DNA of 64,000 bases from Morinoia aosen (taxonomy: Eukaryota > Arthropoda > Malacostraca > Amphipoda > Talitridae), in assembly GCA_030386875.1 (NCBI GenBank), contig CM059558.1:1-64000 (forward strand), written 5' to 3'. The notes beneath the pieces are model-generated. The model was not told where the DNA came from and ran no database searches. It was given only the letters and a program-made list of their open reading frames with translations. How positions within the stretch are numbered: the stretch's first letter is position 1; the number at the start of each line of letters is the position of its first letter. Below, piece after piece: positions 54,463-64,000 of the stretch. Both the position numbers and the translations under genes were made by a program.

Positions 54463-54703
54463 TTTGTACATCATTTTATTTATAAACATTGCTGCGGCTC
54501 TAAAGTCGCCAGGTTTGACTCTACAGTAGTCCAGTCAGTCTCACGGTAAGAAAGTAAAAAGATGGTCTACTAAGGTCATAGCTAATCCCAGCATAGTGTC
54601 CCACGAAAAATGATCCATGAGTATAAAAAAATTATGGGAGGGAGGGGTTTGTGCGATATGCTGCTCTCTTGACACAGGGTCTATGTCAGAAATAACAAGT
54701 GTT

Positions 54704-55132
54704 TCATTCCAAATTTTTTATTTGTTGAAGGTTGCTGATGCAAATCGTTTTTGTTTGTGCGTTGCTGATACAAATCGTTGATAGTTTAGTTTTGTTTTTA
54801 ATCACGGATGCTAATGTTTTAGCTTTTCTCACCGAAGAGCTCGGCTCTGGTTTTAATTGATAAACTGTTTTCTGATCCAACTCGCGCTGTAATAATTTCT
54901 TCCAAAAATCGTAGGTCAGTGTAGAGAGTCTCGCCCCTCTGTCATAGAGCCGAACGTCCGTGTAGGTCGGGACAAACTCTTCTCTCACAAACACTTTATT
55001 GAACAAAACGGCTGACACGCACTTACATAATTTCTTTTCTATCTTTTCAGCCATTCGATATAGTCTAGTTTCTTCGCGTGTAAGGTGATTCAGGAATGCT
55101 CCTAGCATTTTTATTCTGAAACAGCAATTCAT
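54704..55132 (-). CDS. ORF of unknown family, left arm of an inverted pair
   Basis: A 142-codon minus-strand frame whose first half aligns with the plus-strand ORF at 55200-55451, the two ATG ends facing each other about 65 bp apart. The shared core includes EEFVPTYTDVRLYDRGAR. The C-terminal half (ELDQKTVYQLKPEPSSS ...) is only in this arm and includes a short internal repeat (TICISNAQTKTICISN). I do not recognise the family. Candidates are a decayed transposon gene or an inverted duplicate of a host exon. Confidence 0.4.
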   Translation of the reverse strand: MNCCFRIKMLGAFLNHLTREETRLYRMAEKIEKKLCKCVSAVLFNKVFVREEFVPTYTDVRLYDRGARLSTLTYDFWKKLLQRELDQKTVYQLKPEPSSSVRKAKTLASVIKNKTKLSTICISNAQTKTICISNLQQIKNLE

Positions 55133-55199
55133 TAAAATCTACATTTCTGTCTAATTGCGTTGCATTTAATAATTATACAGATGTAATGATTTTAATGAA

Positions 55200-55451
55200 T
55201 TGCTGTGTATTAGTACAAAAACGCTGGGAACATTCCTGAATCAACTTGCACGTCAATACATTGGACTATTTTGTAAGGCTGAAAAGTCGGAAAAAAATAT
55301 ATGTAACTGCGTGCCAGCCATTTTCTTCAATAAAGTGTGTGTGAGAGAAGAGTTTGTACCGACCTACACGGACGTTCGGCTCTATGACAGAGGGGCGAGA
55401 CTCCCTACGCTGAGGTACGATTTTCGGAAGGATAAACTGTTTTGTTGTTGA
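55200..55451 (+). CDS. ORF of unknown family, right arm of the inverted pair
   Basis: This 83-codon plus-strand frame is about 75-80% like the left arm at nucleotide level yet still open, sharing TLGTFLNQLAR-type and EEFVPTYTDVRLYDRGAR segments. It ends where the similarity to the left arm ends. Function unknown. Confidence 0.35.
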   Translation: MLCISTKTLGTFLNQLARQYIGLFCKAEKSEKNICNCVPAIFFNKVCVREEFVPTYTDVRLYDRGARLPTLRYDFRKDKLFCC

Positions 55452-55770
55452 GTATAATGTGCAGTATTTTATCCAGGCGTTTTTTTCTCCTATTTGGTAA
55501 AGATCGGTAGAGATTTATTTTAAAAGACCTTCAATGATTAGTGCAGTTCATTGCAGATTAATGAAATTTTTCGCTCTTGGTCGGTGAAGATCTTTTTAGA
55601 AATTCGATGCCGATCTGCACTTCAAAAGCGGACATAGGTTGCACTAATTCTGCACTAAATCCGCACTGAATGCAGATACTTCTGCGACGATCTTCAATGA
55701 TCTGCTAAGAATGTCTGCAATAAACTGCAATAATCTTCTTCGATCGGTGAAGACATTTCTGATTGGGAAT
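55452..55770. other. Non-coding stretch with interspersed TGCA/GATC words
   Basis: It is rich in CTGCA, TGCAGAT and GATCTTC words arranged as imperfect inverted repeats (for example CTTCTTCGATCGGTGAAGA). Weak inverse similarity to 47390-47560, which is also adjacent to M24 units. Confidence 0.4.
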
Positions 55771-55990
55771 AGACATGATGATTTAGTCTACAATAGACAT
55801 GATGATTTAGTCTACAATAGACATGTTGGTTTAGACTATAATAGACATGCTCATTTAGACTACAATAGACATGTTATTTAATGTACAATAGACATGCTCA
55901 TTTAGACAACAATAGACACGATGATTTAGTCTACAATAGACATGCTCATTTAGACTACAACAGACATGCTCATTTAGACTACAATAGATG
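55771..55990. repeat. 24-bp minisatellite M24, second locus, about 9 units
   Basis: Units carry CTCATTTAGACTACAATAGA or the variant GATGATTTAGTCTACAATAG. It is the same unit family as at 31650-33236. Confidence 0.9.
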
Positions 55991-56502
55991 TTAGCGAAGC
56001 TTATGCGTGTGCGGTAGGTATATTTGTCTGATCTTTATCTTGGTATATTGTTAGTTGAAATCGGTGTAGCCCCAGGTCGTTTCACTCGTCGTCTATACAT
56101 GGAAGAGTATGTCGAATGGGGCTAATGATCCGGTAATGTTTTAATATTTGTCGTTATTGCGTCATAAACTATTTTATACCGTGCAATAATTCCTAAATTC
56201 GTTTTTTGTATGGAATAAGTTTTAATGTTTTCGTTGCCTGTGTTTATTTAGTGTATTAAAAGGAATAATATGTGAATCGTGAAATTAAAGTGCAATCAAC
56301 TTTGTTTTTAGGGCTAGATTTTAAGTGTGTTTGTATCATATTGTTACAGAAACCGTTTGGATAAGCCTGCGCGTTTTCGAATACCCTATACGCACCCAAA
56401 GAACCACGAAGTTCTTTACAGTTTCGAATTAATAACTGCACAAAAGCTGCTGGGTGCCGCGCTCTTTCTATGATTAGCAAGCAACGCTCTCGCTCGTAAA
56501 TC
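55991..56502. other. Interval without recognised feature, upstream of the LINE
   Basis: Moderately AT-rich. A short plus-strand frame near 56060-56130 (GVAPGRFTRRLYMEEYVEWG) and a minus-strand one at 56504-56256 have no recognisable family. Confidence 0.35.
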
Positions 56503-58590
56503 ATGCCTGTGTCTCATACGATACCAGATATTGCAAGAGTGTTTAACAACTTTTTTATAAATATAGGGAAAAATATCGCCGATAGTATCGTTAGTGAACC
56601 TACAGACCACCTGCAATACATGGACCATGTCCGTGAACACAACTCTTTCTTTTTCATGCCATCTAATCCCTCCGATGTAATTACGTGCATAAACAACTTG
56701 AAAAACAAATCAAATGGATTAAACACATTATCAGCTAAAGTTATTAAGGCCATAGCTTATATAATAGCACCGTGCATACCTAATATCATCAGCCATTCAC
56801 TTTCTCAAGGTATCTTCCCCAACTCTCTCAAAACTGCCAGAGTGACCCCTATTTTTAAAAATGGTGATAAAAATTGCATTATTTATTATAGACCTATCTC
56901 TGTACTGCCAATTATTAGCAAAATATGTGAAAAAATTGTGTATAAAAAAGTTTATTCGTATTTTGAACATAAATCTTTTCTCTACGACAAACAATACGGT
57001 TTTCGTTCTAAAAAATCAACAACACAAGCTATATTAAATCATTTACAGTACATTTACTCTAATATAGATGAAGGAAAGCTTGTTTTCTCCGCGTTTCTTG
57101 ACTTACGAAAAGCATTCGATTGTGTGGACCATAACATATTACTCTCGAAACTACACTGTTATGGCATTCGTGGAATCGCCCATGATTGGTTCAAATCATA
57201 CTTTACAATTCGGAAACAATACGTTGTTATTGACAGTGCAAAATCAGACCCACAAACAATTAGCCATGGAGTTCCACAAGGATCTGTCCTTGGGCCTCTC
57301 CTATTTCTGATATTTATAAATGATATCAAATCTACATCATTTTTCAATTTCATACTTTTTGCCGATGACAGCACGCTTTCTGCGGTCTTTCCGAACCAAA
57401 ATCCTGCTATGATTGCGGAGAGTATAAATAATGAAATCTATAAGGTTTCATTATGGCTTAAAGCTAATAAAAAAGGCCTCAGCATCGATAAAACAAAATA
57501 TATTACATTCTCATCCAAGAAAAATATATCTCTCCCACGCATAAAAATTGGCGAAGGTGAAATCGAAGAAACCGACTCATGCAAGTTTCTGGGCATCATG
57601 TTAGATAAACATCTGACCTTTAAACGAGCACGTCGCTCATATTAGTTCTAAATTATCAAAATCCATCGGAATCCTGAATAAAGTTAAAAATTACCTGCCT
57701 GAAACAGTTTTACGAATGCTCTACCGAACGATAATTTCACCATACTTGCAATACGGAATAGAAGCATGGCACAGAACTGACAAAAATAAAACCAATAAAA
57801 ATTTTTCTCTGCCAAAAAAGAGCTATCAGAGCGGTAAAGAATTTAGAATATTATGCTCACACAAATGATTCATTCAAAAATTTACAAATACTTAAACTTT
57901 CGGATTTCTACAAAATCTCCATTTGCAATTTCATTTACAAAATATTATCAATTGATGGCGACAATAGCCTAAAACAATTATTAACTGCCAAAACTGGTCA
58001 TCACGACCATTTAACCCGAAATAGAAGTAAATTCATGCTTCCTTATTATTCAAAGTCCCGGTCGTAATACAGTATCCTCTTCGTTGGAACTAAAATTGGA
58101 ACTTAATACCTGCGAAGATCCGTGATAGTAATTCTTACAAGGTATTCAAAAGAAATCTTGAGTCTCACTTCTTATCGAAATATTAGTCGTGTAAGATCAC
58201 CAAGTCAAATCTTGTCTCCTACATGACCGTTTCTAATATTGTAATTTGCCATGGGTAATATCGCCGATATTCAGTCTGCTGTTAAGTCGTTTATCGAATC
58301 TACTGTTAATATAGTCCATATGACCTATATTGTAAAATGAAATATCTGATATCGAGTAAATTATCTCACTGATCAGTCTAATGCGAAACTAGGTTAAGTG
58401 ATTTAGGTTAAACATTATTGTACACCTTAGAATAACGTGATGGTAGGATGCCCCAGAAGTCGCTGAACTAATTCGGGCCCACAGGTAGCTATATTCAAAC
58501 TTGTCCATTGTACTAGACTTAAGAAACATTCTACCTCTGTGTCTTCTGTGGTAAATAAAATTGTAAAATTGTAGAAAATTGTAAATACGC
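56490..58590 (+). mobile_element. 5'-truncated CR1/Daphne-like LINE
   Basis: The element consists of the reverse transcriptase part of ORF2 and a 3' region ending in a short AATTGTA-repeat tail (58558-58585), as in CR1-type LINEs. The endonuclease and ORF1 are missing. The 5' boundary near 56490 is approximate and no target duplication was found. Confidence 0.75.
56503..58065 (+). pseudogene. LINE reverse transcriptase
   Basis: The open part (56503-57645) shows ARVFNNFFINIGKNIADSI, KNGDKNCIIYYRPISVLPII, FLDLRKAFDCVDH (first catalytic Asp), GVPQGSVLGPLLFLIFIND and LFADDSTL (catalytic FADD), then DSCKFLGIMLD. A frameshift at about 57625 moves the thumb/C-terminal region (LSKSIGILNKVKNYLPETVL; ISPYLQYGIEAWH) into another frame, and another shift occurs near 57815. 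The catalytic core is intact. It is a different LINE family from the one at 19-23 kb. Confidence 0.85.
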
Positions 58591-59018
58591 CCCCTCATGA
58601 AGCTGTACCGGTAGCGAAACTAGCGTCCGTCACGAAGAAAAGGCAGCAGATTGAGGAGATCTTGCTTAACGATCCTCCCGATACGGATTTTATCCGTAAG
58701 CTTTTCACCGAGTATTTATTGAAAGTGGAGGCATTATACGAAGCCTGTAACAGTGACGAACTTGATAACTGGCTGGTGCCGCACAAAGATCAAATTAATG
58801 TTTTTCGAGCCAGAGTGGAGAGATTCTTGCGCTCTGGTGAAGCTAGAGCGCAGAGCAAGAGCCACCAAACTTCGAAGTCAGTCAAGTCGGTACAGTCAAG
58901 AAAGTCAGCTACCTCTAAAGGCCCCCTCACAAGCGCAAATATGTCTGCAAACAATCTGAACTACGTTTTGTGAGACGGTCTCAAGGCCCCTCACACGATG
59001 CAAACAACGCACTTCCAA
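58591..59018 (+). other. Coding-like fragment of unknown origin
   Basis: A plus-strand frame open from about 58590 to 58973 reads EEILLNDPPDTDFIRKLFTE, YLLKVEALYEACNSDELDNW and then a Ser/Lys-rich tail (SHQTSKSVKSVQSRKS). It resembles the N-terminal Gag region of gypsy- or BEL-type retrotransposons in style, but no zinc knuckle or pol is adjacent. It precedes the Harbinger-type frame that resumes beyond the hAT insertion, so it may instead be part of the same element. Confidence 0.35.
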
Positions 59019-59039
59019 CTTGACGACAGTGCTTCCACT

Positions 59040-59170
59040 TTAGGGTAAAATACCCCATTTTAGGGTAATCAGACACTGTCTAGGGTAGAGTTTAGGGTAA
59101 CGCAAAATTCTATGATTTTTAGGGTAATTCGACTTCAATCAGGGTAGCACAGCAAAATTATAGGGTATTG
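59040..59170. repeat. Subterminal TTTAGGGTAA repeats of the hAT element
   Basis: AGGGTA occurs at about 59043, 59064, 59083, 59094, 59121, 59141 and 59164, mostly within TTTAGGGTAA. Three more lie at 63575-63625 in the same orientation. These are likely transposase-binding sites; despite the TTAGGG string they are dispersed and not telomeric. Confidence 0.75.
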
Positions 59171-59660
59171 CCGGTTTTCATTACCAATATCAAGTTTGTT
59201 CTCCTAAGTACTTTATAAGGTACTTTGTGGAAGTACTCCACCGGAACGTTAATGAAAATGTTCAATAAGAGTCAAATTTGGAACAAACGCAAAGCTCAAC
59301 CGAACTTGCGTTCAATTTATTCTTTATTGCGCCCTACGATAAGGCTCAAATTGCTGTGCGCATCGCTGCTAATCACCCAGCTGGCAGCTGTGATCTCTCC
59401 TGAGTATAATGTTGCCAGATTTGCTCAAATAATTATTACCTTGGTTTATTAAAATTACAGTAATTGAAGTGGTAGGCAACTTGATATAATGCTTAGAGAT
59501 CGATATTTGATAGCCTTACGTTAGCCTTACGTCAACTAACTCGTAAATGCATCAAGGTTTACACCAATACATCGGTCATCGTCGTTTAGTGGAATTGAAC
59601 AACTATACAACGTGTAAACAACGACACCGCTCGAGCCGAGCCGACTTCGAGGGCAGAATT

Positions 59661-59830
59661 CTGGGTTGCCAGATTGGCCATTTCATAACCAATTTATCCA
59701 AAATTGGTCATTCTTTAAACGCCGTGGCAGTGATAAAAATCACTTGGCCATTTTTACCAATTTGGCCATTTTTTTTACCTTGTGGCCATGAAATATTCCA
59801 TTTAATCATGTTTTCCAAAATGGAGCGTTG
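59661..59830. other. hAT-terminus-like sequence with TTGGCCATTTTT repeats
   Basis: It starts CTGGGTTGCCAGATTGGCCA and contains further CTTGGCCATTTTTACC and TTTGGCCATTTTTTTTAC copies. The start matches 6201. It may be one end of another hAT-family element captured in this leader. Confidence 0.45.
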
Positions 59831-60046
59831 AACGAACCAAGATACTGCAACGTAATACGAATTATCGAAGCTCGAACGAATCTTGTTCAATCTTCGATTA
59901 GGCGCGTTTATAACGCAGCAGTTGCAGCCCTGCAGGGCAATGCGCAGATAGTTTTGTTTCAGTCGAGAGCAATTAACTGTGCAAGGTGCATCACATGCAA
60001 TAGTGCATTGTAACAGATAAGATTTGGTTACTTGCGTTGCAGTAAA

Positions 60047-62077
60047 ATGGATTCTCCGTCCGATCAACCTGCTACACCACCAAGGAAGAAAAGCAAAATT
60101 TCATCGTCTGTTAAGCCCTACACACAAAAATGGAAGGAAGGATGGAGAAGCGAACCACTGTTTCGAGGCTGGTTAGAAAAATCTCAGTATTCTACCTCAA
60201 CTTAAGATATGGCATACTGTACCATATGCTCATCTACCATTACGTGTGGTAAATCGGAGATTACGCGTCATGCAAACAGTCAACGCCATCAAAATCTATC
60301 AATGCAGAGAAGGAAAACTCAAACTTTAACTTCCTTCATCTTGTCAAACGATCCAATTGACAAGTCAGCCAGAAAAATTGAATTGCGGATATGTGCATAT
60401 CTTTCTGAGCATAATTTGCCTATTTCGTTAAGTGACTCATTGCTGCAACTGCTGAAACAAATGTTTCCAGATAATGAAGCATTAAAGAAAGTAAGCTTAG
60501 GGAAACAAAGAGCTTCGAACATTATTAGACAATGTTTCGGTAAACATCTACTAAGTGATCTTGTCGTGGTCCTTAATGAACGTTTATTTTCTGTAATAAT
60601 TGATGAAACAACTGATCGCAGTACCGCTAAACAGCTTGGAGTCATCGTGCAATATTGGAGTGAGGGTGCAATCAAGAGCTCCTTTGTTGATCTTGTTGAA
60701 ATCCAGGATAGCACAGCCACTGGATTGTTTTCTACACTTCAAAAATGTTTCAGTGATAAAAATATTAAATTGAGCAACATTGTAGGGTTTTGTTCTGACA
60801 CGACTAACGTCATGATGGGATCCAAACATTCTGTTGCTTCTTTATTAAAAAAAGAATTGCCAAATGTTCATGTTGTAAAATGTTCGTGCCATTTAATTCA
60901 TTTATGTGCATCATATGCTTGTCTAAAATTACCTAAATCTATCGAGGATCTTTGCCGTAATGTGTTTAACCATTTCCATCTAAGCTCGAAAAGACAGATT
61001 TCATTTCAAGAATTTCAAACTTTTGTCGGAATAGAACCACATAAAATTTTGGCGCCTGGTCAGACACGATGGTTGTCACTAGAGCAGTGTGTTAACCGTC
61101 TATTAGAGCAGTGGGATGCTTTGAAATTATATTTCACGGAAGTAGCGTTTAGTGATCCCACTAATACTAATGATGCAATCATGCAAACTTTAAATGACTC
61201 TTTTTCTTTGGCATATTTAGAGTTTCTTTCATACAGTCTTAGCCGCTTTAATAAGTTCAATAAGCACTTTCAGTCAGAACTTCCTGCACTATACCGCCTC
61301 AAAAAGGATGTGTGTGACTTAATAAGAAGTATCTGTTCAGATTTCATGCGCGTGTCTTATGTGAGGCAGTGTGAAATCACAGCACTACAACCATCTGATG
61401 CTCTCTTCACCGCGTCTATGGTGACAGATGAAAGCATATACCTTGGCGTCGCGGCCACTGAAACTCTAAACGAGCTGAAAAGCAGTGCAACACCAGATGA
61501 ACTGGTGATATTTTACAGGAACTGTAAAGCGTTTTTAATAGAAGCTGTTAGACAGATCCAAGCTAGGTTTACCCTTGAAGATCCTTTGTATGATGTGATT
61601 CAGTTCTTGAATCCTGCCAACGCTATTCAGCTCCAACCGCCGTCAATAGCAAAAGTTTTTGATATTCTGCCGCAATTGTTGACTTTTGCCAACAAGAATG
61701 AGACAGACGCGGAATATAGAAAACATTGTTTAATGCCTGGAATTTCAACTGATATGTCCTGTCAGGAGTATTGGAACATTATATCGAAGGCAAAGAATGC
61801 TGCGGATCTGCCATGCTTTCCTAACCTATCTCTTGTTGTTTCTACTCTTTTGGCACTACCATTTAGCAATGCATCTGTCGAGCGTTTCTTCAGTAAATTG
61901 AATCTAATCAAAACTGATAACAGATCTTCCCTAAAAAACGAGACTCTGTGTGGCCTATTGCACATGATATACCATCTTAAGAATTCAGGAGAAACATCCG
62001 ATTCAATGCCGATTGATTCCAATTTGATCGCCTCCGTAGAAAAAGTCAGAAGCAACGCTACTTGTGCTGAACTTTAA
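60047..62077 (+). CDS. hAT transposase with BED-like zinc finger, one premature stop near the N-terminus
   Basis: From an ATG at 60047 the frame runs 52 codons (proline/lysine-rich, KWKEGWRSEPLFRGWL) to a TAA at 60203-60205, then continues in the same frame from ATG 60209 for 622 codons. The finger follows directly: C4-x2-C7-x13-H21-x5-H27. Catalytic positions are D132 in IIDETTD, D197 in FCSDTTNVMMG, the CSCHLIH motif at 225-231 and E558 in ASVERFFS, followed by the C-terminal dimerisation-type region. The transposase cuts and inserts the element with 8-bp duplications, which the flanks show. Starting at 60209 could still give a protein with most of the finger, so loss of activity is likely but not certain. 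Confidence 0.88.
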
Positions 62078-62189
62078 AATTTGTCATCACGTAAAGGTAA
62101 CTTGATACAGTCTTATCTAGCTCTTATTTTCGTCTTTGTAAATTGGCAGTACACTTGTTAATATAATCGGACTTGTTGTTCGTGTAATT

Positions 62190-62755
62190 GTCACGGAATC
62201 GCGTTGTTTGCAATGGGTGTTATTGATTTTTTTATGTGAATATGAACTTGTCAAATCCCTTTGTAATGAGTGGAGGTTGGTGGGATGCACAAGTTGGACC
62301 CTCGTCTCACATTCTTGTAACTTACTACAGTGTGGTAAATCTGAGTGAGGCAGAATCTTGTCTTTCTAGTGTTGTTGTTGTCACGGAATCGTGTTGTTTG
62401 CAATGGATGTTATTGATTTTTTTATGTAAGTCTGTACTTGTCAAATCACTTTGTAATGAGTGGAGGTTGGTGGGATGCACAAGTTGGACCCTCGTCTCAC
62501 ATTCTTGTAACTTACTACAGTGTGGTAAATCTGAGTGAGGCAGAATCTTGTCTTTCTAGTGTTGTTGTTGTCACGGAATCGTGTTGTTTGCAATGGATGT
62601 TATTGATTTTTTTATGTAAGTCTGTACTTGTCAAATCACTTTGTAATGAGTGGAGGTTGGTGGGATGCACAAATTGGAACCTCGTCTCACATTCTTGTAA
62701 CTTACTACAGTGTGGTAAATGTGAGTGAGGCTGAAACTTGTCTTTTTAGTGTTAA
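62190..62755. repeat. 190-bp tandem repeat, three units, 3' of the hAT transposase
   Basis: Units begin GTCACGGAATCG at 62190, 62380 and 62570. Units 2 and 3 are nearly identical; unit 1 and the end of unit 3 are more diverged. The ORFs across the units are repeat artefacts. Confidence 0.95.
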
Positions 62756-63650
62756 GTTGCAGTCAAATTAAATTAAGTGAATTCACATAATAAGAAAGTA
62801 TATTATACGATATATCCGTTGAGTCTCTAGCAATATGGGGATACATATCTTATGAATATATGATTGGAAAGATACAGATATATGTACAGATACACACACA
62901 TTTGCGTTTGTCTAATTGAGCTGGTTAATTCAATAAGTTCTACTTGATTTACCTTCTTTATGTTAACAACACAAAAAATTCGAGAAAAATACCTTCTTAA
63001 GCATTGTTATCTAGCTCGATACTCTTATGCGACTAGAGTGTATCTCTTGGCGATGATCAAGCAAAATTCATTATATAAGTTACATAGTAGTTTCGATGTA
63101 CTGAGCAGTTCTCGACTTTCTAAGAGGAAATATGTTGGTTAAGTGAAAATATAGATATTAGAAGTTAATAAAAAGCAAATTCCTCTAGTTGGCTTGCAAA
63201 AATTGTTAATCGATGTTTGTGCTGCTGTTCAAAATTGTTTCCATAAATAAATGTTTCGAGTGTTACTTTGCCTTTCATTTCCTCTTACTATGTCTTTGCT
63301 TCTCTCTGCTATTCAGGAGTAGATCGCTTGGCATCGTAACGGTACTTAACGCATATTGAACAGCTTGTAATTAGGTCATCAAACAAAAAAGATAAAGAAC
63401 AGAGAGAGCTACATAAAAAGTTGCACTTATCGTGACACATCTGACTCCGAAAAGTCAAAGAATTTCATTTTCAAATAGCGCACGAACCCTGTTGTTGTGT
63501 CATTTTTTCACATAGAAACATAGAAGCCTTGAACATTTTAATGCAATTGCAGCAGTGGGCTTTTTTGACATTTTAGGGTAATTTAATCATTTTTAGGGTA
63601 ATCTGGAACAAAATTTTAGGGTAGGAAGTTTCTCACCCGTGGAAGCCCTG

Positions 63651-64000
63651 CTTGACGAAGACTGGCTCACGCTTCAGTATGCCAGTAGCAGTCAGGGGGA
63701 GAGTACGAGCAAGACTGGCGGCTCCAAACAACGAGTTGCTACAGCTGATGGGTTTAGCTATTGTCGCAATGAAAAAGAAAAAAAAGAGTCGCGAAAACTC
63801 GCTCAAAATGGGCTAAGGGATGGTTCATTAACAGAAGTGAACATTCAAATGTGAAATTGCTGAATGAACTCCACAGCATTGAACCAGGAGATTGGCATAA
63901 TTATATGCGTATGAACTACGAAACATTCTGTGAGCTATTCCATCTAGTATCTCCATTAATATCCAAAGAAGATACAGTTATGAGACAACCTATTCCTGCA
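63651..64000 (+). pseudogene. Harbinger-type transposase N-terminal region, split by the hAT element and cut by the window end
   Basis: The frame starting CTT GAC GAA continues from the left flank of the hAT insertion (ATG at about 59000, MQTTHFQLDE...), then DWLTLQYASSSQGES and a Lys/Glu-rich segment to a stop at 63852. In another frame from 63850 comes NVKLLNELHSIEPGDW, HNYMRMNYETFCELFHL and VSPLISKEDTVMRQPIPA, a conserved PIF/Harbinger (HARBI1-like) N-terminal region, still open at 64000. The DDE domain would lie beyond the window. The hAT insertion and frame change make this copy inactive. Confidence 0.8.

Larger units (their letters stand above)
59027..63650 (+). mobile_element. hAT transposon (4.6 kb) with perfect 8-bp target duplication
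   Basis: The ends are CAGTGCTTCCAC and, inverted, CAGGGCTTCCAC, flanked by CTTGACGA at 59019-59026 and 63651-63658. Seven AGGGTA-containing repeats lie inside the left end and three inside the right end, all in the same orientation. The transposase occupies 60047-62077. The leader 59180-60046 is non-coding apart from the hAT-terminus-like sequence at 59661. 62760-63570 is non-coding. Confidence 0.95.

Noticed and set aside
58591..58973. Gag of a complete gypsy/BEL retrotransposon
   Set aside because: Only a Gag-like style is visible; no zinc knuckle, protease, pol or LTR is found nearby.
59040..59170. TTAGGG strings as telomeric or interstitial telomere repeats
   Set aside because: They are dispersed at irregular spacing inside a hAT end with a defined target duplication; arthropod telomeres are usually TTAGG arrays.
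62236..62728. Two ORFs of about 100 aa downstream of the hAT transposase
   Set aside because: They run through the 190-bp tandem units and differ only by unit register; no domain.

Overview
This window is eukaryotic and very probably arthropod, most likely insect. It is AT-rich and gene-poor, has no bacterial operon structure, and is built almost entirely of transposable elements and tandem repeats. The arthropod assignment rests on the element types: a mariner-like element with an N-terminal DUF4817-type domain, Penelope-like elements (PLEs), a copia element, L2/CR1-type LINEs, PIF/Harbinger and hAT elements, and a tRNA-derived SINE. The species cannot be named from this sequence. No confidently identifiable host gene is present; a few short exon-like stretches are listed with low confidence.

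Layout. 0-1.4 kb: a hAT terminus and the GIY-YIG end of a decayed PLE, then TA-rich minisatellites. 1.6-4.8 kb: a 3.1-kb DNA transposon with about 130-bp inverted repeats and one intact 752-codon transposase ORF. 4.8-8.3 kb: a dead mariner-like element (TA duplication) split by a decayed Harbinger element. 8.3-11.3 kb: a hAT MITE, a foldback repeat and an Ala/Gly-rich exon candidate. 11.3-13.2 kb: a foldback PLE insertion. 13.9-18.4 kb: tandem repeats, a 1.65-kb non-autonomous hAT element and a coiled-coil exon candidate. 19.4-23.6 kb: a decayed LINE on the minus strand with an SGNH-esterase-like ORF1, endonuclease and reverse transcriptase. 23.65-29.4 kb: a dead copia element on the minus strand; its two LTRs have been invaded by two SINEs and one MITE.

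29.4-38 kb is dominated by minisatellites with 45-, 13-, 30-, 24- and 83-bp units, some flanked by copies of the same dispersed repeat. 40.0-45.7 kb holds a composite PLE (one inverted and two tandem copies) inside a single 12-bp target duplication. 45.7-56 kb is mostly non-coding, with a foldback MITE, a repeat family seen three times in the window, a weak candidate spliced gene and a pair of inverted ORFs. 56.5-58.6 kb is a 5'-truncated LINE. 59.0-63.65 kb is a hAT element with a perfect 8-bp duplication and a nearly intact transposase; it lies in a Harbinger-type gene that runs off the right edge.

What is established by direct reading is the nesting order: Harbinger in mariner, SINEs and MITE in copia, hAT in Harbinger, PLE in a dispersed repeat. 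The observations most worth following are the unassigned 752-aa transposase element; hammerhead-ribozyme-like motifs shared by three unrelated PLEs; the two independent PLE insertions with the same head-to-head architecture; and PLE long repeats that appear to supply the start codon and a hydrophobic leader to the ORF.
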